From Bog-756 sp963812525 (lineage in GTDB: Bacteria; Actinomycetota; Acidimicrobiia; Acidimicrobiales; RAAP-2), in NCBI GenBank assembly GCA_963812525.1, contig CAWEVL010000011.1:992001-1056000 (forward strand): a stretch of 64,000 nt of DNA, read 5' to 3'. The notes under the pieces were generated by a model. It did no database searches and was not told the DNA's origin. It saw only the letters and a list, made by a program, of their open reading frames with translations. Below, piece by piece: positions 56,613 through 64,000 of this stretch; the first letter of the stretch is position 1, and each line of letters starts with the position of its first letter. The translations under genes and the position numbers were made by a program.

Positions 56613-57989
56613 TCACTCCTTCTGACCGGACCGCGGTGGGCTGGTGCCCGGGGTGGGCGGGGCCGGGCCACGGGCCCGGCGCCTGGCTCGGGACCGTTTG
56701 GGGACGATGGGGGTCTCCGGGGTGATCCACCGCCAGTTCCCCGGTCCGCCGAGGAGCTGGAACCCCTGGTGGGTGCGTTGCTGGTGGTGGCGGTGGCAGA
56801 GCCTGGCCAGATTGGCCAGGGTGGTGGGGCCGCCCTGGGCGAAGTCGGTGACCCAGTGGTCGTTCTCGAGGCCCAGCCGGGCGTCGCACCCCGGGACCAC
56901 GCACCTCGAGTCCCGTTCCAGCAGGGCGGCCCGCACCGCCCGCGGAAGGTGGCGGCCCGGCGAGTAGACGGTGGTGACGTCCACCCCGTCGGTGACCACC
57001 AGGCGGGTGAGGGCCGCACCCAGGTGGGCCACCGCCGCCTCGACCGGGACCGGTCCCACCCCGGGGATCTCGCAGAGCTCGTCGCCCACCACGTGGCCCC
57101 GGCGCAGGGCGGTGAGGTCGGCCCGGATGAACAGCTGGGCCCGGGGGTCGGGGGGGCGCCCGGGGGTGGGGCCGGCCTCGTCGCCCCCGGGGCCGAGGAC
57201 CCCCCGGCCGGTGACCAGGGCCACCAGGGCGTCGGCCCGGTAGGCGTCGGCCCCCTCGTGCTCCCCCGACCTCCGGGCCTGCTCGAAGTACCGCTCGGCC
57301 TGGGCCTCCAGGGCCACCAGCACCCGGGCCCCGACGTCGGGGGTGAGCACGGCCCGCAAGGAGAAGGCCCCGTCGGTGTCGGTGCCGGTGAAGCACCGCC
57401 GGTTCCGGTGCAGCCGCCGGTAGTGGCGGGCCTCCTCGGCGGGGGTGCGCCCCTGGGCCTTGGCCCGCTGGCACCGCTCCCGCAGCTGGGCGTCGGTGTC
57501 CCGCTTGGCCCCCTCCACCAGCTCGGCCTCCTTGCCCGGGTTCACCCGTACCGCGTCGGACACCTGGGCGGCCCGTCGGCGGGAGACCGACCCGTCGCAG
57601 AAGGCCCCGGCCAGCTCGGGCTGGTCGCCCAGCTGCTCCCCCAGCCGGATGAGGTCCTTCGTCTCGCCCACCGAGTCCCCGGTCTCGGCGGCCAGGTACT
57701 CGGCCGCCGACCGGTGGCCGCTCCGCCGGTGGAGGTGGGACTCCTCCACCCGCCGGGCGGCCAGGGTCTTGCCGGCCACCCCGCACCGCTCGACCCGGGT
57801 GAACAGGCGGACCCACTCGACCGAGTCCTCCCCCGAGTAGCGCTCGGACTCGAGCGAGGCCACGATGCCGGCCAGGACCGAAGCGGCCGCCTCGGCCCGG
57901 GCGTAGTCGGAGGCCTCGGCGGCCCCGGGCCGGCCGGGGCGGTCGGGCTCATCGGGACGGTCGGGCCGGTCGGTCTCGGGGGCGATCAT
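56613..57989 (-). CDS. DUF222/HNH endonuclease protein (REP13E12 type)
   Basis: 458 residues of the actinobacterial DUF222-HNH family related to the mycobacterial REP13E12 repeats. DUF222-like helices cover about residues 20-280 (LFTRVERCGVAGKTLAARRVEESHLHRRSGHRSAAEYLA). The C-terminal HNH is CVVPGCDARLGLENDHWVTDFAQGGPTTLANLARLCHRHHQQRTH with the two CxxC-like cysteines, ND-H and H residues. These genes are often multicopy and may be mobile-element or DNA-repair associated; the role is unclear. ATG 57989 is used, giving MIAPETDRP before an acidic N-terminal stretch. Confidence 0.85.
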   Translation of the reverse strand: MIAPETDRPDRPDEPDRPGRPGAAEASDYARAEAAASVLAGIVASLESERYSGEDSVEWVRLFTRVERCGVAGKTLAARRVEESHLHRRSGHRSAAEYLAAETGDSVGETKDLIRLGEQLGDQPELAGAFCDGSVSRRRAAQVSDAVRVNPGKEAELVEGAKRDTDAQLRERCQRAKAQGRTPAEEARHYRRLHRNRRCFTGTDTDGAFSLRAVLTPDVGARVLVALEAQAERYFEQARRSGEHEGADAYRADALVALVTGRGVLGPGGDEAGPTPGRPPDPRAQLFIRADLTALRRGHVVGDELCEIPGVGPVPVEAAVAHLGAALTRLVVTDGVDVTTVYSPGRHLPRAVRAALLERDSRCVVPGCDARLGLENDHWVTDFAQGGPTTLANLARLCHRHHQQRTHQGFQLLGGPGNWRWITPETPIVPKRSRARRRARGPAPPTPGTSPPRSGQKE

Positions 57990-58020
57990 TGCCACGGGGA
58001 CAGTGAACCAGGCGGGTGTA

Positions 58021-58878
58021 TCAGACCGGTCCCGGCCGGCCTCGGCGGCCGCCGACCCCCGGCGGCGCGGCGGGTCCCGACGGGGGCCGACCCGGTCCGG
58101 GCGGACCGGCGAAGGCCTGGGCCACCGACATCCAGTCGGACGCCAGGTCGCCATCGACGACGAGCGCGGTGTCGTCCAGGTTGCGGCGCTGGGTCACCAC
58201 CAGGCAGAAATCGAGGGCCAGGCCGGTGACCGACGCCACCGGTCCGCCGTCCTCGGGTGATCCGGCCACGAAAGTCCACGGCTCCCCAGCCGGAGAAGTC
58301 AGCACCACGTCGATGTGTCCAGGGGGTACGTCACGGCCGCGTACCAGATAGGAAAAGGTCCGGGCCCGGACGCCCAGGTGGGCCACGTGCCGCAGGCGAT
58401 GGGTGGGCTCTCGTGACAGCCCCAGGGCATCGGCCACGTCGGTGCCGTGGGCCCAGGTCTCCATGAGCCGGGCCGAGATGAAGGACAGCATCCCCATCGG
58501 CGGTCCGAACCAGGGGACCCGGGCGGCGGGATCGGCGCCGGCGAAGGCGGCCATCATGCCGGTGTGGGCCGTGTCCCACCAGGTCAGCAGCGCATCGCCG
58601 TCCTCGGCCCGGCCCCGCACCAGGTGGACGTCCATGGGATCCCCAGGCTGGGCCATGGCGTGGTCGACCAAGCGGGAGAAGGTCTCGGGCTCCACCATGG
58701 CCATGCGGCCAGCGTCGTCGAAGAAGGCCAGGTGGCTGATCTGGTCCCGCACGGCCCAGCCCTCGGCCGGTGTCGGGAGGTCCCACCCGGGGGCGGCGGC
58801 GGGCCAGGAGCCAACCAGGCGGCGGCAGTCGGCGTACTCCTCGTCGAGGTCGCTGAGTAGTTCCGGCAGCGTGGCCAT
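58021..58878 (-). CDS. TIGR03084-like metal-binding DinB/maleylpyruvate isomerase-fold protein
   Basis: 285 residues of the four-helix DinB-like superfamily. The metal-site pattern appears as VRDQISHLAFFDDAGR (His) and LMETWAHGTDVADALG (Glu-x3-His near residue 140), matching actinobacterial TIGR03084 proteins that resemble mycothiol-dependent enzymes. The C-terminal 40 residues are a Pro/Gly-rich low-complexity tail. ATG 58878 is used. Substrate unknown. Confidence 0.8.
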   Translation of the reverse strand: MATLPELLSDLDEEYADCRRLVGSWPAAAPGWDLPTPAEGWAVRDQISHLAFFDDAGRMAMVEPETFSRLVDHAMAQPGDPMDVHLVRGRAEDGDALLTWWDTAHTGMMAAFAGADPAARVPWFGPPMGMLSFISARLMETWAHGTDVADALGLSREPTHRLRHVAHLGVRARTFSYLVRGRDVPPGHIDVVLTSPAGEPWTFVAGSPEDGGPVASVTGLALDFCLVVTQRRNLDDTALVVDGDLASDWMSVAQAFAGPPGPGRPPSGPAAPPGVGGRRGRPGPV

Positions 58879-58918
58879 GGGCCGAGGTTACGCCCGGCCC
58901 GTGCTCACCGGCGGGGCC

Positions 58919-59215
58919 TCACTGCCCGGTCTCCAGCCAGCTGCGGTGCTCACCCAGGACCTCGACCTCGGGATGGGACCAGACGAAACGCTCCACGGCG
59001 TCGAGCACCTCCTCCACGTGGCCCGGGGTGCCGGCGACTGCCGCGAAGCCCAGCTCCGACCGCTGCCACTGCTCGAGGTAGCCGACCTCGGCGGCGGCCA
59101 CGCCGAACCGTGACTTGGCCACCTCCACGATGTGCTTGACGACGGCCCGCTTGGCCTTGAGCGAACCACTGACCGGGATCCGGAGTTCCATCGAGAGGGC
59201 GCAGGCATGGAGCAT
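58919..59215 (-). CDS. DUF503 family protein
   Basis: 98-residue ferredoxin-like-fold protein of the DUF503 family, which is often linked to ribosome-binding factor genes in other bacteria. MLHACALSMELRIPVSGSLKAKRAVVKHIVEVAKSRFGVAAAEV is the family signature. ATG 59215 gives the standard start; an upstream start would add 13 residues. Function not established. Confidence 0.85.
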   Translation of the reverse strand: MLHACALSMELRIPVSGSLKAKRAVVKHIVEVAKSRFGVAAAEVGYLEQWQRSELGFAAVAGTPGHVEEVLDAVERFVWSHPEVEVLGEHRSWLETGQ

Positions 59216-59367
59216 CGAGCAAGCATCGTCGTCACGGAGACGGGGTGCCAGCATCCGGGCCCGTCGCCGGACCAGGCGGCCCCCCTTCTCCAGGCGGTCG
59301 CCATACTCGAAGGTGTCCGAGTCCCGACCCGAGGCCAGCAGGGTCCGGGGGGTCGCACCTCCTCAAG

Positions 59368-59916
59368 CTACCGACCGGCCGCCCTGACCATGGCGTCGAC
59401 GTCCGACCACCCGAAGCCCACCGTCTCCCCGGCCACGGTGCGCGTCAACGGGTCGACCAAGACGAAGAACGGATAGCCGGTCACCCGGTAGTCGGCCCAG
59501 GCCTGGTCGCTCATGATCACCGGCACCGACTCGGCGCCCACGGCCAGGTGGGCGACCTCGGACGCGTCGACGGTGGACGAACCCCTGGTGACGGCGACCA
59601 CGGTCAGCCCATCGGGCCAGCCGGTCACCGGTGGGTCGCCCAAGCCCCGCCAGAACCCCTCGCAGCCGTCGCACTGCGTCTGGAGGAAGCAGAGCAACAG
59701 CGGGACGGACTGCGAACCCAGCCCGATCCCGACGGGCTGGCCGTCCGGACCCTCGCCCTCGACGTCGGCGGCCGGCCACCGCTCCGAGCGGACCACCGGT
59801 CCGGCGGGAATGGGTCGGAGCCCGGACACGAAGGCCGGATCATCCAGGGGATGGCTGCGGCCGCCGGGACCGGCCGTCGGCGGGGAGGGCCGGTCCGGAC
59901 CGGTCGGTCGGATCAT
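59368..59916 (-). CDS. Thioredoxin-fold (AhpC/TlpA-like) protein
   Basis: 182 residues. The segment LLLCFLQTQCDGCEGFW carries a CDGC redox motif with the usual preceding beta strand, and TGYPFFVLVDPLTRTVAGE supplies the cis-Pro loop. The N-terminal 50 residues are low complexity with no clear signal peptide. It may act as a reductase or peroxidase partner. ATG 59916 (MIRPTGPDRPSPP) was chosen, 19 bases downstream of the zinc-ribbon gene, so the two are probably co-transcribed. Confidence 0.75.
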   Translation of the reverse strand: MIRPTGPDRPSPPTAGPGGRSHPLDDPAFVSGLRPIPAGPVVRSERWPAADVEGEGPDGQPVGIGLGSQSVPLLLCFLQTQCDGCEGFWRGLGDPPVTGWPDGLTVVAVTRGSSTVDASEVAHLAVGAESVPVIMSDQAWADYRVTGYPFFVLVDPLTRTVAGETVGFGWSDVDAMVRAAGR

Positions 59917-59935
59917 CCCGGGCGGTCGGGCCGGG

Positions 59936-60226
59936 CTACGCCGGCTCCGGGTCTCCGTCCTCGATGACCTCGATGGCCTTTCCGTTCCCACACCAGCGGC
60001 ACGAGACCTCCTCCACCGTCTCCTCGAGGACGTCGACCTCCTCGACGGTCAAATCACCTCCCACCGAGTAGTGGTGGAAGGCCTTGGTGCGGCGACTGGT
60101 GACCACGTCGAAGCGGGTGAGGTTCCCGCAGGCGGCGCAGCGGTAGCGGGCCTGTCCGGCTGACGCGTCTGCCGGATCGGAGGGGCGACCGGCCTCGGGG
60201 GCAGCGGACGATGCGTCGGTGCTCAT
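59936..60226 (-). CDS. Small zinc-ribbon protein
   Basis: 96 residues with two CxxC pairs, CAACGNLTRFDVV and CRWCGNGKAIEV, which would bind one zinc. An acidic N-terminal stretch precedes them. Family not named with confidence. ATG 60226 is supported by TACCGT 7 bases upstream, a leaderless promoter geometry. Confidence 0.75.
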   Translation of the reverse strand: MSTDASSAAPEAGRPSDPADASAGQARYRCAACGNLTRFDVVTSRRTKAFHHYSVGGDLTVEEVDVLEETVEEVSCRWCGNGKAIEVIEDGDPEPA

Positions 60227-60233
60227 CGGCCCT

Positions 60234-60239
60234 ACGGTA
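60234..60239 (-). promoter_or_regulatory. -10 box of the zinc-ribbon gene
   Basis: TACCGT on the minus strand ends 7 bases before ATG 60226. On the plus strand the overlapping TACGGT (60233-60238) could serve the alpha/beta hydrolase gene, so the two promoters may share this sequence. Confidence 0.4.
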
Positions 60240-60363
60240 CTCGGCGCCTGTGACCGTCCCGGCCGGCCGGGGCTCGGACCCGGCCGGCCGCGCCCTGACC
60301 GGCGAGGCAGACGCACGCACCCCCACGGTTGTGGCCACCACGGAGCCGTGCAAGCCTGCCCTG

Positions 60364-61095
60364 ATGACGTACGTACTGGTCCACGGAGGGGGCTTCACCG
60401 GATCGTGCTGGGACGAGCTCCGGCCCGTACTCGCCGGACCGAGCGTGGCCGTCGACCTGCCCGGACGGGCAAGCCGGCCCGGGGACCTCGCCACCCTGAC
60501 CGTGGATGACTTCGTGGCCTCGGTGGTCGATGACCTGGTGGAGCGGGACCTGACCGACGTGACACTGGTGGGCCACTCGATGGCCGGGCTCACCCTCCCC
60601 GGGGTGGCCGAGGCGGTGCCCTCCCGGCTCCGACGCCTGGTCTTCGTCTCCTGCGCCGTGCCGCCGCACGGGATCCCGTTGGCCGAGGTGCTGGGCGGCT
60701 TCGGCCCCACGGTCGCCGGGATCGCCGACCGGCTCGGCGATGCGTTGCTCGACGGCTCGGGGGCCCTCCACCCCGACCTGGCCCGGGCCATGTTCTGCAG
60801 CGACATGGACGAGGACCAGACGGCGTCGACGCTGGCCCGGATGGTCCCCGAGGCGTCCTCGGCCCTGACCGAGCCGGCCGACCTCACCGGGCTGCGCCAC
60901 CCGATCCCCCGGGCGTACGTGCGGCTGACCCACGACGCCAGCATCAGTCTCGAGGCCCAGGACAGGATGATCGAGAACCTGGGGCGCGCCGAGGTGGTCG
61001 ACCTGGATGCGGGCCATATGGCCATGATCAGCCGACCGGGCGACTTGGCCGGGGTGCTCGGGGCCCTCGACGGTGCCGATGGGCCCGGTGGGTGA
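60364..61095 (+). CDS. Alpha/beta hydrolase
   Basis: 243-residue alpha/beta-hydrolase. YVLVHGGGFTGSCWDEL contains the oxyanion HG segment, LVGHSMAGLTLPGVA the nucleophile elbow with Ser, and VVDLDAGHMAMISRP the catalytic His. The family resembles small esterases related to salicylate- and hydroxynitrile-type hydrolases. ATG 60364 begins the fold; an in-frame GTG at 60250 near a possible -10 box would add 38 residues. Confidence 0.82.
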   Translation: MTYVLVHGGGFTGSCWDELRPVLAGPSVAVDLPGRASRPGDLATLTVDDFVASVVDDLVERDLTDVTLVGHSMAGLTLPGVAEAVPSRLRRLVFVSCAVPPHGIPLAEVLGGFGPTVAGIADRLGDALLDGSGALHPDLARAMFCSDMDEDQTASTLARMVPEASSALTEPADLTGLRHPIPRAYVRLTHDASISLEAQDRMIENLGRAEVVDLDAGHMAMISRPGDLAGVLGALDGADGPGG

Positions 61096-61185
61096 GGCAG
61101 ACAGACGGCCCGCCGATGACTTCCGACCCCCGGGGCCGTCTCTGCCTGCGTCTCTGCCGGGACCATCCCACCGAGAGGAGCCGAA

Positions 61186-61746
61186 GTGCGCACCCTGATC
61201 GTCACCGAGTTCATCACCCTGGACGGCGTCGTCGAGGCACCCGGCGGCGAACCGACCCATCCCCACGCCGGCTGGACCATGTCCCTCGGGGTCCCCGAGG
61301 TCTTCCAGTACAAACTGGTCGAGACCCTCGACGCCGAGTCGCTGCTCCTGGGCCGCACCACCTACGAGGGATTCTCGGCAGCATGGCCGGACCGGGACGG
61401 CGAGTTCGCCGAGAAGATGAACGCCATGCCCAAGCACGTCGTGACCAGCACCCTCCACGATCTGGGCTGGAACGCCGAGGTGCTCGTCGGGGACGTGGTC
61501 CCCGGCGTGCGCCGCCTGAAGGAGGGCGACGGAGGTCCCATCCTGGTGGCCGGGAGCGCCACGTTGGTGCGCACCCTGCTGGCCAACCACCTGGTCGACG
61601 AGTTGCGGCTGATGGTCTTCCCGGTGCTGGTCGGGGGCGGCCTGACGATCTTCCCCGAGGACCGCGCCAAGGTGGACCTGGAGCTCACCGAGCTCGTGCG
61701 TTACTCGAGCGGCGTCCTCCTGCAGGTGTACCGCCCCGAGCCGTGA
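61186..61746 (+). CDS. Dihydrofolate reductase / RibD C-terminal domain family protein
   Basis: 186 residues of the RibD C-terminal/DHFR-like fold that is widespread in actinobacteria. Blocks are VTEFITLDGVVEAPGG, LLLGRTTYEGFSAAWP and GPILVAGSATLVRTLLANHLVDELRLMVFPVLVGGG. The last binds NADPH. GAGAGGAG lies 6 bases before GTG 61186. The substrate is unknown; it is not a housekeeping folA. Confidence 0.85.
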   Translation: MRTLIVTEFITLDGVVEAPGGEPTHPHAGWTMSLGVPEVFQYKLVETLDAESLLLGRTTYEGFSAAWPDRDGEFAEKMNAMPKHVVTSTLHDLGWNAEVLVGDVVPGVRRLKEGDGGPILVAGSATLVRTLLANHLVDELRLMVFPVLVGGGLTIFPEDRAKVDLELTELVRYSSGVLLQVYRPEP

Positions 61747-61842
61747 CCGGTGGGAGTCGGCCCCGGATCCGGCGCTCTCCCATGGGCGGCCGGTCGGCTG
61801 GGTGGGGCTGAGGGTCACCCGGCCCGAAGGTGCTCCGGTGAG

Positions 61843-61848
61843 TACTGT
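61843..61848 (+). promoter_or_regulatory. -10 box of the penicillin acylase-family gene
   Basis: TACTGT ends 6 bases before ATG 61855, with no ribosome binding site. Confidence 0.5.
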
Positions 61849-61854
61849 CTTGGG

Positions 61855-64000
61855 ATGGGAGGGAGGTGGGCCAGGGCGGGGGTGATGGCGGCGGCGGCGC
61901 TGCTGCTGACGGCGCTGTTGGCAGCCCGATCGGTTCCGTCCGAAGCCGCGTCGATGCCACCGACCGCCGCCGCGACCTCGGGCGGCACCTCGGGCGGCAA
62001 GGTCACGATCACCCGGGACAGCGCCGGAATCCCCCACATCAAGGCCGCCAACTTCACCGCCCTCGGTTACGGCGAGGCCCTGGCCTTCTCCCAGGACAAC
62101 TTCTGCACGCTCGCCCAGGACTTCGTCACCGTCAACGGGCAACGATCGAAGTACTTCGGACCCCATGCCCTCAGCCTCAACTACTCGGCCGGTGCATCGG
62201 ACACCAACCTCAACTCCGACTTCTTCTGGAAGTCGGTGAAGGACCGCGGCTTTCTGACCAAGGAGCTCCGCCAGGCCCCACCGCTGGGCCCGCTCCCCCA
62301 GATACTGGCGGTCTACAAAGGATTCGTCTCGGGCTACAACGCCTATCTGAGTTCGGGGAAGCTCAAGGATCCGACCTGTGCCGGCAAGCCGTGGGTCCGG
62401 TCCATCACGCTCACCGACATGCTGCTGCGCGGCTACCAGGTGGTCATCGAGGCCTCGAGCGCGCAGTTCATCACCTCGGAGGCCGAGGCCAGGCCACCGG
62501 CACCCTCCCGCTCGGCCACGACCCCCACCTCGACGGCGACGGCCACCACCGCCTCGGTTCGGAGCGCCACGCCGGGAGGTGCCGGCCCGGGCGGCGCGGC
62601 GCCGAACCCTTCGGCACTGGTGGCCGACTTCGGATCCAACGGCAACGACACCCTGGGTTCCAACGGGATCGGGATCGGGTCCCAGGACACGGCGGCCGGC
62701 GACGGCATGCTCCTGGCCAATCCCCACTTCCCCTGGCGGGGCACCGAGCGGTTCTGGATGGTCCAGCTCACCGTGCCAGGCCGGTACGACGTGGAGGGCG
62801 GCACCCTGGAGGGGTTCCCCCTTGTCGGCATCGGCTTCAACCGGCACCTGGCCTGGACCCACACCGTCTCCACCAGCTTCCGGTTCACGTTCTACCAACT
62901 GCAGCTGGTTCCGGGACACCCGACCAGCTACTACGTGGACGGCCAGGTCCACAAGATGGGGCGGCTGACCGTCTCGGTCGACACCGGCCACGGCACCGCG
63001 ACCCACACCTACTACGCCACCCGCTGGGGCACCGTCGCCGACGTGGCCCAAGCCGGCTACCACTGGACGAACACCACCGCCTACGCGGTGGCCGACTCCA
63101 TGGGCAATGACAGCTACCGGGCCGCCAACCAGTACCTGCGCATGGGCCAGGCCACGTCCGTGCAGAACCTGCTGGCCGTGGAGTCCCGGTACCTGGCCAT
63201 CCCCACGTTCAACACGATCGCCTCCGACGACACCGGAAACGCCTTCTACGGCGACGTGGGCAACACCCCGAACGTGCCGCAATCGCTGATCACGTCGTGC
63301 ACGCCGCCCGGCCTGGCCCAACTCGTCTACCAGGCCGCCGGCGTCGTGACGCTGGACGGCTCCCGCGCTTCGTGTGCGTGGCAGAACGACGCCGGCACGC
63401 CGGTGCCCGGCATCTTCAACGCCTCCCACCTGCCCCACACGATCCGTAGCGACTATGTGGAGAACTCCAACGACTCCTACTGGTTGGCCAACCCCAGTGC
63501 TCCGTTCCCCGCCTACTCGCCCATCATCGGTCCCGTCGATGTCGAGCAGGGGCTCAGGACCCGCCTCGGCAACCAGATGATCGCCCAGCGGGTGGCCGGC
63601 ACCGACGGACTGGGGGGACCCAAGTTCACCCTGAGCACTCTGCAGGCCATGTGGGCGAGCAATCAGTCGCTCCAGGCCCAGCTGGTGCTGGGGTCGCTGG
63701 TTGCCGCGTGCCGGGCCCAGCCGTCGGCCAAGTCGACCAAGGGCACGACGGTCGACCTCACCGCCGCCTGTTCGGCGCTGGCCGGCTACGACAAGACAGG
63801 GAACCTGGACGCCAGCGGCGGGTGGCTCTTCTCGGAGTGGTCGTCCCTCGCCCCGTCGAGCGGCTTCTGGTCGGACGCCTTCAACCCCGCCCAGCCCCTG
63901 ACCACCCCGTCGCAGCTCAACGTCACCAACCCGGCCATCCTGACCGCCCTGGCCGACGCGGTGCTCAGCCTGCAGTCCCACCACATCGCGCTGGACGCCA
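61855..64000 (+). CDS. Penicillin acylase-family (Ntn hydrolase) secreted protein, C-terminus off the window
   Basis: At least 715 codons without a stop. A signal peptide (RWARAGVMAAAALLLTALLAARSVPSEA) is followed by the alpha chain (VTITRDSAGIPHIKAANFTALGYGEALAFSQDNF). The expected autocatalytic junction is near residue 262: a Gly followed by SNGIGIGSQ, where Ser would be the N-terminal nucleophile of the beta chain, then GDGMLLANPHFPW. This matches the aculeacin/acyl-homoserine-lactone acylase branch. Substrate could be an acyl-amide such as an AHL or lipopeptide. The start sits 6 bases behind a -10 box. Confidence 0.85.
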   Translation, partial: MGGRWARAGVMAAAALLLTALLAARSVPSEAASMPPTAAATSGGTSGGKVTITRDSAGIPHIKAANFTALGYGEALAFSQDNFCTLAQDFVTVNGQRSKYFGPHALSLNYSAGASDTNLNSDFFWKSVKDRGFLTKELRQAPPLGPLPQILAVYKGFVSGYNAYLSSGKLKDPTCAGKPWVRSITLTDMLLRGYQVVIEASSAQFITSEAEARPPAPSRSATTPTSTATATTASVRSATPGGAGPGGAAPNPSALVADFGSNGNDTLGSNGIGIGSQDTAAGDGMLLANPHFPWRGTERFWMVQLTVPGRYDVEGGTLEGFPLVGIGFNRHLAWTHTVSTSFRFTFYQLQLVPGHPTSYYVDGQVHKMGRLTVSVDTGHGTATHTYYATRWGTVADVAQAGYHWTNTTAYAVADSMGNDSYRAANQYLRMGQATSVQNLLAVESRYLAIPTFNTIASDDTGNAFYGDVGNTPNVPQSLITSCTPPGLAQLVYQAAGVVTLDGSRASCAWQNDAGTPVPGIFNASHLPHTIRSDYVENSNDSYWLANPSAPFPAYSPIIGPVDVEQGLRTRLGNQMIAQRVAGTDGLGGPKFTLSTLQAMWASNQSLQAQLVLGSLVAACRAQPSAKSTKGTTVDLTAACSALAGYDKTGNLDASGGWLFSEWSSLAPSSGFWSDAFNPAQPLTTPSQLNVTNPAILTALADAVLSLQSHHIALDA

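Noticed and set aside
56613..57989. Intact mobile element around the DUF222/HNH gene
   Set aside because: No terminal inverted repeats, target duplication or integrase was seen near it.
60232..63984. Very long minus-strand open frame at the right end
   Set aside because: Gly/Arg/His-rich antisense of the hydrolase, DHFR-like and acylase genes, all of which have clear motifs on the plus strand.

Overview
The window reads as chromosomal DNA of a high-G+C Gram-positive bacterium (Actinomycetota). Coding frames are strongly G/C-ending, GTG starts are common, and many starts sit 6-7 bases behind a TANNNT-like -10 box with no ribosome binding site, which is the actinobacterial leaderless pattern. 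Type IV pilus genes (PilB, PilT, PilM, PilN, PilO) together with a Tad/Flp locus, a mycobacterial-style cholesterol side-chain cluster and F420/luciferase-like oxidoreductases fit an Acidimicrobiia-like lineage. That placement is inference; no rRNA or tRNA gene was recognised.

Region 1 (1-14.3 kb) is a type IV pilus neighbourhood. A PilT-like retraction ATPase with an added N-terminal MshEN-like domain runs off the left edge and is coupled to PilB (two MshEN-like domains). Divergent from these are a degenerate prepilin peptidase-like protein and a NarL-type two-component system. Small unknown genes, moaC and an FmdB zinc-ribbon gene follow, then a second PilT, a PilM-PilN fusion and PilO. Region 2 (14.4-22.2 kb) holds tldE/tldD, a FlK-like thioesterase, a phosphotransferase-family protein, a DUF7064-like protein and dxs.

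Region 3 (22.2-39.9 kb) is the most striking part. It holds FadD19-like and FadD17-like acyl-CoA ligases, an operon matching the Mycobacterium igr operon (ChsE2, ChsH2, ChsE1, ChsH1 and Ltp2 homologues), a divergent CYP125/CYP142-like P450 and a homologue of the F420-type oxidoreductase Rv3520c. Three intergenic sites match or nearly match the KstR operator TNNAACNNGTTNNA, one of them perfectly. I read this as a KstR-type steroid side-chain catabolic island with a gene order different from M. tuberculosis. An ECF sigma/anti-sigma pair and an NCS1-type permease lie inside it.

Region 4 (39.9-50.9 kb) is one compact minus-strand Tad/Flp pilus operon: secreted protein, CpaB, TadZ, TadA, TadB, TadC, Flp pilin, three TadE/TadG-like pseudopilins and a LysM-BTAD protein. 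Nearly every junction is an ATGA or GTGA overlap. Region 5 (51.4-64 kb) is housekeeping and accessory: a repeat-tailed membrane protein, EttA-like ABC-F, threonine aldolase-like enzyme, DUF222/HNH protein, TIGR03084-like protein, DUF503, thioredoxin-like, zinc-ribbon, alpha/beta hydrolase, a DHFR/RibD-like protein and a penicillin acylase-family protein cut by the right edge.

At least 15 apparent single-base frameshifts interrupt otherwise well-conserved genes (pilB, the histidine kinase, pilM-N, pilO, tldD, ltp2, one LLM gene, one membrane protein). Coding signal continues on both sides of each, so sequencing error is the most likely cause, but this could not be tested here. For those genes I give the span of the reconstructed gene.
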